From the NCBI GenBank assembly GCA_016785225.1, contig JAFBJZ010000952.1, positions 3,162,001 to 3,226,000 of the forward strand: a stretch of DNA of 64,000 nucleotides, written 5' to 3'. Every line of letters starts with the position of its first letter. Position 1 is the first letter of the stretch. Positions 54,388 to 64,000 of the stretch are shown in pieces. A model generated the notes under the pieces. It ran no database searches, was not told where the DNA came from, and worked only from the letters and a program-made list of their open reading frames with translations. The translations under genes were made by a program, and so were the position numbers. Source of the DNA: Psettodes erumei. Lineage: Eukaryota; Chordata; Actinopteri; Pleuronectiformes; Psettodidae.

Positions 54388-55221
54388 CAGTCTGGCTCAG
54401 AATTATTGGCATCTTTGACTTACAATTACCAGAACGTATAATATGGTCAGAAAGAAATGAAAATGCACCACTGTGGTATATTCAGAATATTTTGTAAAAT
54501 GTCCAAAGTTATTTAAATTACTTTCTTTGACAAAATTTTAAAAACAGTGTCAAAACATGAGCAATATATAAAATAACGTATCATATAATAATGTCTGAAT
54601 CACCACTATCGCATCTAGAAAAGCTCCCCTAAAGGGGAGGGGTCGGCTATGACATCATATGATGAGGAGTCCACCCCCGACAGATTAGAGGAATGGACAC
54701 TAACGTTCAAAGGGACAAACCGAGGGGCTGGTTAGAGAAAGCATGCTTTTAGGAACAAGAACAATCAAGTAATAGGAGGACGAGGCCATTAGAACACACA
54801 TGATTAATGAAAGCTCGCATAACCCCGGTCAAAATGAACCGTTGGTCCCCTGACGTCCCGGAGGCTTTCAGAAGGAAAGGCCACTTTCATTCATTGTGTG
54901 TGGGAATTTCCAAAATTACAAATATACTGGAAAGCAGCTGCGTACATCGAGAGTGGGTGAACTGATGACTTTATATCGTGATCAATCTTGAAAACCTTTC
55001 GAGCAAATCAAAGGCACTGTGACATTTCATGACATTTACATTTGGTCCTGATACCATGGACCCACGCTTCACGTTCACAAACCAATAGAATGATTAACGC
55101 CTCGTACATGGCTGTGCTGAGTGGTCTAATTATACCACATGTCTCTGTCGTCGAGTCTCTTTCATTCACTCTGCAATCAAACACTGTATTAGTTGGTGCC
55201 AATAATTATTTTTGTGTACAG
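54388..55221. mobile_element. Degenerate Tc1/mariner-like relic
   Basis: The left end, after a TA, reads CAGTCTGGCTCAGAATTATTGGCATC. Near 55195-55208 the inverse GGTGCCAATAATT occurs, matching 12 of 13 bases in inverted orientation. Fish Tc1 families commonly end with an AATTATTGGCACC-type inverted repeat. The outer right terminus is eroded and no transposase ORF survives, so the right boundary is approximate. Confidence 0.45.
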
Positions 55222-55791
55222 ATTATTTTACTACTACGCAAGTTTTGTTTTGTTTTGGGGTTTTTTTGTTCAGTAACTTTGGCCTTTTTAAATCTTCTGG
55301 CTAAAATAAGGGGTTCGACTGCATTTATTTCTGATTATATGCTGAATTCTGTACTTAAAATTCGGGCATTTTCACCATCGAAACAATGGTGATTTCACAC
55401 TTTCACACAACCATTGAGAGATTTTTTTTGGCCTGAGCAGACTGGTCCCAAGTGTTAACACAACAAAAAGCCTCTTCTCTGATGCAGAATTGGCACATTA
55501 GATGGAGATGACAGTTTTGTCATGGATGCTGTTTACACAATCTATCCACCCTTTGGCAAACGTGCCACTTGCTGAATAGGCACGCGAGCAACTGACGCAA
55601 AGTTGGGGGATACCGCCACCAAGCTGAGTCACTGTCCACTTTATTGTAACTATTTGTGTGCAAAACCAGAGACAAGTCAGAAAAAAACCCAAAGTGCAAC
55701 ACAAAAAGTGCTCACGCATGTCTGTGCTGGTGTATGTGTCATGCAAACAGGAAGTGAAACCAGAGCAATCGCACAAAACAAAAGCCAACAC

Positions 55792-55822
55792 TTTTTCTTT
55801 TTTTTTTTTTTTTTTGGGGGGG
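55792..55822. repeat. Poly-T followed by poly-G tract
   Basis: About 18 T (with one near break) followed by seven G. It could be a retroposed poly-A tail on the minus strand, but no adjoining element body is recognised. Confidence 0.75.
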
Positions 55823-58800
55823 TACCTAAACCATTGACAAGATCTTTTGTTGCTTTTCACGCAGAAAGGCAGTGGTTCAACTCAGCTGGGAAGGAAAAAA
55901 CAAACAGTCGGCAGAACGAAGCGCCGCCTCTCTACACCAGATCAGCAGATGTCATTTCTGGACAGGAAGCTTTTAGTGAAAAGGAAGAATGTGACACGTT
56001 TGACTGGCCACTAACTCAATCTAAGAAAAGCCATGTTGGCACTGGCATGTAACAAAACCGGCGAACAAATAAATCACATGGCCGATGTACTCTTGGATGT
56101 GATTTAAATTGCAGACGCCCCCCTTCGCTTTGGGGCACGACGGCCAGATTCTGTCGACATTTTAAAGAAGCAACAACGAAAAACGTCAAGTGGAAGATCA
56201 TGGCACTTGTTGATATGGAAAGGAACGACCAAAGTGACAATATTCACTCCTTCAGCTCTTCACCACATACAGTCTGATAGTCTCCTGCACGATGAAAAAA
56301 AAGTCACCTGCCGAGCAATCCCTGTTTAACACCAATAACTGGTCTACTGTCACATGACCAAGAGCCAAAGGGGCAGATGTGGGCTGGAGGGGTGGGGGTC
56401 TCTAACTGTTGGGGTTTATCAGAGCGGAGAGGGGACAGACAGTAAGGTGTGAAGATCCAGATGGACCATATGCTGGTGTGGGCTCAGTGTCCGCTCCACC
56501 GGACAGTGAGCGAGAGCCCTGCTGCCCTCGCGTCTGCCTTGTCTGCTTCTGCTTGTTGTGTTTTGGACCCGCCGCTAAATCAGCACGTTAACACAACCCG
56601 GCGGGAGGTTTGCGTTCTGCGAGTCAAACTCTCCACTTGGGTTGAGAACACTGAATCAACAGTTGAAAAGTTCACATAAGCACACCCTGGAGTTCAAGAT
56701 CCAGACAGTGAAAAAAGGACGAGGACATCATCTACGGTTTCTCAACAGGGTTCAAAACCTGGAAGCCGTTTCCTAACATGAGAAACTCTACATAGTCATG
56801 ATTGCAGACGTTTAAAAAAACAGCAGGGAAGTTACTAAAGAGAAGTAAGAAATTGTCATGATTGTCAAAGTGAGTCAAGTTGCGACACGGGAGTAAGTCA
56901 GATGCACAGTCAGGGTGGAAGCGGCAGGAGCTGACCTGGTGCCGCTGGCAGGATGTTGCCTCAAGGGTCACTCAGAGCCAGGAGCAGGAGAGCCCTTTGA
57001 TTTGTTTACCTTCAGCAAAGGTTACGTGTATTAACAAGGTTTAAAGGGAAAATGAATGTCTGTGAGAGCGTGATCACGTGGCATTGTGACTGGCTGCAGG
57101 TTGGGAGCTGCATTAAACCGGAGGCTCGTTCCAATATGCTGCACAGAAAGACAAGGAAGTAAAGGTCCAAAAAAATAAGTCTCATCAAGTGTAAGCTCAC
57201 TGACAAGGCACATTTTAAGTTTAAAGCTTAAGTGGAAGATACTAGATTTACCAGACTAACATCTGGTTTAATTTTCTCATTGGTCTAAGAGATTAATATG
57301 AATACAGGATCAAGAAGAGAAATGTTACGTCACGTGTCACGTCACATCAATTCACTCATGCAATGTGACACTGACCTGACAGATCACGTACCGCCTGTTG
57401 GTCGTAAGAGCAAGTGACGTATGATATATGGGAACTCAGCAAGATGATATAAGGTGCCCCGCTGGGCCTGAGCACCAGTGTCAGATTATAAATCACACTC
57501 AATTGTGAAAATTAATATTGGATTTTGAAGAAGAATAAAAAAAGGTGCAGTAATGAAACTGTCTTCCTGTTTGTTTATTTGTGGGCCAATCAGGTGACAC
57601 CATCCATTATGAAAACAAGGATGCCCATGGCTACCACCAGCATTCAGCAACAATGTCGGGCCATCTCACCCAATTCCTCAATTCAGCTATCTCACAAGAG
57701 ACCCCATATATCAAGAACTAGCTCGGACACTTGTCAAGGATTTTTCCAGTGGGCCCTGAGAGCCCCTTTTCAATTCGCTTCGGTTCCCACACCTACTGAA
57801 ACAGAATCACAGATCCACGGACTCAGTTCTCAGGTCACCAGCCTCAAAGACGCCACCCCTCCTCGGCCGAGAGAAAACAACGACGGCTGAAAAACAATGC
57901 GTCCATTAAGGGTCTCTCTTTCTGGAGAGAGTTTCTGGGTAGCCAGTCACAAAGGGGGACAGGGCAGTTTTGGAGAGGGGATGGGGGCCGTTTTGGGGTC
58001 GACATGGCATGAAATTGAATAAATAAATGAAGAAATCCCCTCTTTGTGGCCCGAGTGCAGCAGAGCCAGAGAATGGCCCGTGGCGTCGCCACAATGAGGG
58101 ACCCCAGTAAACCTTAGCAAACTTCTTTCTCTCTGAAGCCGTAATTCACATCCCTCCCAAACCCTCCAACCAGTCCCTCGCTGTCTTCCAAGACAAACCC
58201 TTTTTGGCAGAGCCAATCACCAAAACAAAGTCTTCTTTGAGTCCTGTCCAGGTTTTTTTTCCCCCCCAACTCTCACTCACTTCCGCTTTGAAGAAGTTTA
58301 AACTTCAGAGCTTTTTGAGTTGCCCACATGGGCGGAAACTAAACACTACAGGGGATGAGGCAGTGTCTCAACCACAGAGGACAGACAAACAGCACAGGAC
58401 CAGGGACTTCCTGTTTCTGGCTGCCTACTCATCCAACCCGCATCAGCTTGGTTGCATTAAAGGGTGGATGGTGCACGTGATCAATATATGAAATGCAATT
58501 TTTAACGACACGCTGCGGTAAAAGGCCTTTAACTGGTTAAGAAGGCCTTTTCCCCTCAATTAAAATGTTGCGTTCAACAGTTTTCCTTGCCGTATGAATT
58601 CTAAGATCTAAGCCTGCTTTTGTGTTTTCATCTGCCCAGTGGGCATGCAGCGTTTACAACTGAGGGTGGGGGCATTTTCACCTTCTCATTTTGCTACATG
58701 CTCCTACTTTCCCAGTGGCTGCGTGTAATTAATGTTGCTATAAATATCACTTATGATATCTCCACTTTTTTTCAGGTTGCTGGGCAGCTCCTGTCACACA

Positions 58801-61800
58801 ATTACAGGCCCGACTCGCTCAATTCCGTCTCTCATTACACATCTGTCGGAACGAAAAGCAGAGAAGCGCGCGACACTCGTTCTCACATACTCCCCTCACA
58901 ACAGCGGGGAAGGAAAAAGCTTGTGAAGCGTACACGGGCGGACATGTTTTCTTTCCACATTTGCACACGTGTTTACAGGCGTGCACGAGCGCGTCGACCT
59001 GCAAATCTGTTAATGAACGCTAACTTTATTTATCCCCCTTGACATGTTCATCTCTAGTCAAGTCTGCACTGTGAAGAGGACATATTCACATTCATATTCA
59101 CTTCAGAATTTTCAGCTTTCATCTCGGCTGAATAATAACCAAATTTCATCTGACACTCAATTCAGGTTTGTCTGTTAATCCTTTTTCCAAGTGGCTTTCC
59201 CGTTGAGGGGTGACATGTGGTGATCTGGAGATAACATCGTGGACCAGATTGCAGGGGCCATCTGGAAGTTTGGACGCGTGCTTGTCGGCGCTGACAGACG
59301 TCAGGATCAGAGGCTGGCTCAGAGTGTGGCGAGCGAGGTGCTGAGTGAGCCATCAGAGACCCCAGAGGCTTCCAACAGACCAAAGATCAGCTGCGGGAAA
59401 AAAGAAGATGCGTTTCCTACATTTTCGATAATACCTGCGCACGTGTAAGTGTGTCGCAGAAGGAGGGAAACGCGCGTGCTCCTCATACGCGTGATGTAGC
59501 CAAGCAGAAGCACGACTGAACGCGGCACACCTGGCATTCAGCTGGGCAGACGTAAACACTGCCGTGGGCACAGACAGAGAGAAAATGGTGGTAGAGAAAC
59601 AAATTAGTATCCCACACAACACAATAATGGTCATTTGGCAAAGCGGGGGGCATAGACAGCACCCACTGGTTCTCCCTCAAACAGTATTTACCGAGTTGAT
59701 GGAGAACAGCATTTAATGGAGAGACAGACAGGCAGTGGCTAGTTAAAGCCCTTTCTGTCTGAAAACGTCTCGTTTTCTCGCGCTGACACCACAGATGCTG
59801 CTGACCTACATTCTTTCGACTTCTCATTCTGGCAGCAAGCACTCGTCTTACTTTTTCCACCTCTGAAAGTGATGCATCCTGGACCACTCCGATTCATTAT
59901 GCTCCATGTCCGCACAAGCAAAAGTACAGCGGCGAGATAAAAGGATGTGGAACTTGGATTTTTGTGACCACATCACACATAATCGGAAGATGAAAACGAG
60001 ACAGCTGTGCTGATAACATCCCCATTAAAACCAGCTCCATTCACCTTTTTTTTTTACCATGTTCCAAAAGGTTTCCTGTCGGCGTGCGAGAACAAAATCA
60101 TCACAGTAACAGCTCAAGCACGTATGACTCAAGCCTTTAACCGTGCCATGTTAGTTGGCAAAAAAATGTCATCACCTTGAATGAGCGCCAAAATAAAAGC
60201 CCGTTGGCGACCAGGCCCGAGAATTCATCAGCAGCTGCCGTGAGCAGTTATACCAGCAGAGTGAGGGTGAGTCAACCCGTGGCATTTCATAACATAAACA
60301 GGCAAATATCTCCAATGAATGGTGAAGGGAAACTGGTTGCCTTAGGGCTGAGGTTTAACAAAGTGACAGACAACGCAATCACAGCATAAGTTGGGTTATA
60401 CCTTGTGGCACTCGTGGCACAAAGAGTTAACCCAGCGATTTATCTTCCATGTATTTTCAAACCACTCCCTCTCTCTTGACTCAGGTTTTTGCAGCAACAT
60501 GTATACGGAACATGGATGGTCTTCTATCCATGTGGGACTTCTACTTCGACCTGATAGAGCAGACCAAAGAGACAGGAATGAACTGGAAAAGAAGCAAGAT
60601 TCAGAGCAACACTGCTCATCCATGCACATTATCCCGCATGGACAACTGATCGTCAATTTCATTGGACCGCATCTATTTCTAACTTCATCTGTATAGCGCC
60701 AATTCAATGCAACCTTACAAAATCACAGAAAGAAATTTGGAGAGATAAATTTCACATAAGGAAGTAAAAAACAGTTCCTGCTCTGTGGACTGAAAAACAA
60801 TGTAAGACCTACATTAGGGGTGTGTTGAGCAGTGTGTAATGTTTGTGTGCGCGACACTCCTTCCTTGTCCCATTGTGTCATGTGAACAGCTTCCTGGCTG
60901 GACGGCATACAGGCCAGGCATTTACTCTGACCCTCCCTGATGGAGCCACGCCACTGATGTAACCCAGGCCTTATCAGACAATCTTCGCCATATCCTCTAA
61001 ATTTGAGAAGCTTTTTGTAAAGGTGTCCTACGGTTGTGTTTCTTGTTCAAGCGTTTTCCCATCGGGGGAAATGACCTTTGACCCCTGACAGGAGCCACAC
61101 ATCTGGCTGTATTTGAGAAGGCAAACAAACATTGTAAGCCTGCAGCCACAGTCCGCAGCACAAATAGGACTCTCCGCAGGGAGAGGCTGTGCAAAGACAT
61201 TCTGCAGGTATCCATCCATCCTACTCCTTCACCCTTCAGAAGTGCACACAAACCCATGCTGCACAGCTACTGCGCCGGGCATCCACCCTGAGAAAGTGCT
61301 GGCACCAACTTTGCCAGGGTCACGATCTCCAAAGGGACATTAGAGAGCTTGTGTTGCCGCGCTTCCACGATTCAGGCCGGGTCATATCGCGTGTCAGCCC
61401 GTTGAGGAGCACGTTGCAGAGTTTTCCTCTCTTGTTGGATGTTTGCTCCAGTCATAAACACGTCCCAAATGGTGCATCTGTTAAGTCACTTGAGCTCCAC
61501 CAGTCTTGACACGGCACGGTCTCATGTGTGCCCCACTGAGATCAGCACACGTACGTCCGACTGACCACAGACTTCATGACCCACCTTACTTACCTTCACA
61601 AACCTCAGGATTCCACAGGACACGCTCCTGAATAGATCTGCTTGTTTAACTGCATAACCGCTAAAGAAAATCATTTCATTCATTTTAACCAAAAGGCCAT
61701 TTCATTAAGTCCCACCCCAAGACCCCCCACCCTCCATACTGATCATGAAAAAAGGGACTTCTATCCTATGCTTAATCATGGCTGTAAGAATCCACAAGCA

Positions 61801-64000
61801 TCTCTTGTGGAGGGACGGGGGGGTTGACATCATGCCTCTGGGTGTTACAGTGGTTTAGACTTGTTAACGTGAATTCTTAAAATTCCTGCTGCAGTCCTAT
61901 GCCTCAAAGAAATGGCTTATCAACACACATGACTTAAGCCACCCCCCCACACTAATATTAAGTTGGAAACTAGAATTAACCCTCAATTACGCAACACCCC
62001 GCATAGTAATGACTTAGCCTAGCACAGCGGCTGCACTGCATGGTACCGCACTGGTTTGTCCAGAGCAAGTTGGGAGGATGCACAGTCACAACGTAACACA
62101 CTGACATCAGACGTGTGCGCTAAAGGTCAGTGGGTCACGCATTGACGTCGGGTTGAGGTGGCGCTGTCGGCCTTAGTTTGCAAACACGCGCGTGACCTCC
62201 AGTTGACAGGAAAGCCCAAAGCCTGTGGGTTATGGAAGATAACATTTAGCACGACCTATTTAACGGGATGCTATAATAATTTTTGAACCAAAATGGTACA
62301 AAGCGGTGGAGTCTTAAAGAGTTTTAAAGCCCAGTAAAAATAAAAAGAACCCTCACAAAAGCCCAGCAGCCCGCCAAAGTAACTGTTCTACCTGCTGTTA
62401 GGATGGGCTGTGGGCTCTTTTCCTCCCGTTCACTCCTGCTATATATGTGGTGTGTGCCTGTGTTGGTATGACTTCAGCAGGGCTGAGGTTGCAGAGAGCT
62501 GAAACCACCAGCGTTGCGGCCGGGATGAGAGTTCGAATCTGAAGCTATTTATACCCCCTTAGCCCAGAGAAACTTGATGCTGGTCTTTCCCACCGAGTGG
62601 GGAGGGCTGGAGAGATGGGGCAGCGTGGGGGGGTGGACACAGACTCAAGTTTGGAGAGGAAGCTCAAGGCTGGCTTCCTGGGCACCCGTGGTCAGATGGC
62701 GTCTTCTGTGCCCCCCAGCATGTTTTGTCCTCCTACGTTGTCAACAGCGGGGACAGGTTGACATATAGAAAGGTGAATGACTAAGATAAGAATAAGATAA
62801 AGAGATGTGGAGGAAAAAACTGCAGCTATACGGTGTACGTGCAGTCTTATCTATCCACACAAACGCACGTCGGAATTGGACGCGTGAAATCTGGCTCATG
62901 TGTGGCCTGAAGCAAAGGTCACAGAGGGCAGAACTTCCAGATGTTTCCTATTATCCCTCAGCACCGACCAGACCTTCCTGGTCACCCTTCTCCCTCGTCT
63001 CTCACTTCTCCCAGTGAAGAAGGAAGGTCAAACGCTGACTAATTTATTGGCCACACTGTTGTCTTTACCCAACAGAATTCACTGTGGCATGGGTCAGTGT
63101 GGTATAAAAAATCCAGCACTTTTTAAAATGGCAAACCCCCCCATTTATATGGTTTTGAAGGAAAATCCCTCCTGTATACTGGGTATGACGCCACCGACCG
63201 TATTCCTGTCATAGATAGCCTACATTTTGGTCCTCACGGGAGGGAAAATCCTGTTGCCTGGATTGAATCAACAAAGCAGGGCCCTGGGGAAAATCCCCAC
63301 TAATCTATTTCACTACCAAATGATCAATTCCGACACAAAATAAGCGAATCTGTTGCAACAAAAGCTTGAAAAGAGCAGTTATCGCCATAAACCTCGGAAT
63401 AGAAAAGGAATCCGCTTGTTTCAATGAGGCCGCTTCCATCCTCCTAAAGAACGTGGCAGATTCAGAGATTAGCAATGATAACACTGAGCAAAATGAATTC
63501 TCTAATCCCTCTTTTCACACCCCCAACCCCCTTTCTCACCTCTTCCCCTCCCACCACCCCTACACGCTTGCCTCCAGCACGTTGGATGAGCTCGTTGGCA
63601 CTGGTAATTGCCAGGGGATGAGTGACATGCAGAACGGCCGCGATGCCCGAGCCGGATAACCGTCCCTCCGTGTGTCACTGTGATCGATACGCGATGCTGC
63701 ACGGGAGCTACAGATGCAGGAGGTTGCGGAGGAGCACAAAGGGAGGTGGAAAATAAATCAGCGATAAGGCAGTGGAGGATGACGTGGGCGGTCGACAGCG
63801 GGCTGCCATTCTACCGTGCGCAAGATGGAAACATCCCCATGAGACTGGGGAAAACAAAAACCATCAGGTGTCCTCAGAGGAGAAGGAAGTTGAGGGGGAC
63901 TGAAAGAAAAATGTATAAATCAATCAATATAATGAAACACTCTCAGTTTCACATTGTGGTGTCTCTCATAGCCTGCACTGATGTTCAAAACACAGGACAC

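Larger units (their letters stand above)
50176..64000 (-). other. prex1 intron 1 (3' part, more than 13.8 kb)
   Basis: No sequence resembling exon 1 (end of the N-terminus and the DH start, ending with a phase-0 donor) was found on the minus strand. Contents: GT run 50741-50773, poly-C/T 51648-51670, a Tc1-like relic 54388-55221, poly-T/G 55792-55822, and CpG-elevated patches at about 58848-59560 and 63560-63830. A long first intron is usual for this gene family. Confidence 0.75.

Noticed and set aside
62480..62545. B-box-like GAGTTCGAATCTG on the plus strand
   Set aside because: Upstream A-box match is poor, there is no stem pairing, and the spacing is unconvincing. Probably chance.
50176..64000. 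Search for prex1 exon 1 (DH start) on the minus strand
   Set aside because: No segment giving an N-terminal DH sequence with a phase-0 GT donor was recognised. Exon 1 is taken to be outside the window, though a short or strongly diverged exon could be missed by eye.
1..64000. CRISPR arrays, operons, viral or toxin genes, rRNA and tRNA genes
   Set aside because: Nothing of the kind is visible. The repeats are microsatellites and decayed DNA transposons.

Overview
This window looks like teleost nuclear DNA. It has a split vertebrate gene with GT-AG introns, two introns of only 78 and 82 bp, abundant (CA/GT)n microsatellites and decayed fish-type DNA transposons. There are no operons, bacterial genes, viral genes or CRISPR arrays. 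The species cannot be named from sequence alone.

One gene dominates. Reading the minus strand from about 50.2 kb down to 1.7 kb, 32 coding exons join in matching phase into 1,358 codons plus 1 nt, with no stop or frameshift. The product is P-Rex1 (prex1), the PIP3- and G-beta-gamma-activated guanine nucleotide exchange factor for Rac. The domain order is Dbl homology (DH), PH, DEP1, DEP2, PDZ1, PDZ2, a linker, and most of the inositol-polyphosphate-4-phosphatase-like (IP4P) region. As I remember the two families, block-by-block resemblance favours P-Rex1 over P-Rex2. Exon 1 (start codon and first part of DH) lies beyond the right edge and the last part of the IP4P region lies beyond the left edge. 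Exon numbers 2-33 are inferred by analogy with the mammalian gene.

Layout: 50.2-64.0 kb is the 3' part of intron 1, with no coding exon recognised, a Tc1/mariner-like relic at 54.4-55.2 kb and two CpG-elevated patches. 37.6-50.2 kb holds exons 2-8 (DH and start of PH). 24.1-35.8 kb holds exons 9-15 (end of PH, DEP1, DEP2). 13.9-21.0 kb holds exons 16-20 (PDZ1, PDZ2). 1.7-12.5 kb holds exons 21-33 (linker and IP4P-like region). 1-1.67 kb is the start of the next intron.

I found no novel multi-gene system. The points most worth a second look are microsatellites placed right at splice sites (a CA run ten bases past a weak donor; a TG tract just upstream of an acceptor), a 42-nt phase-symmetric exon, a non-autonomous hAT-like element with imperfect 8-bp target duplications, a dense 165-bp CpG cluster inside intron 26, and a plus-strand exon-like segment near the left edge.
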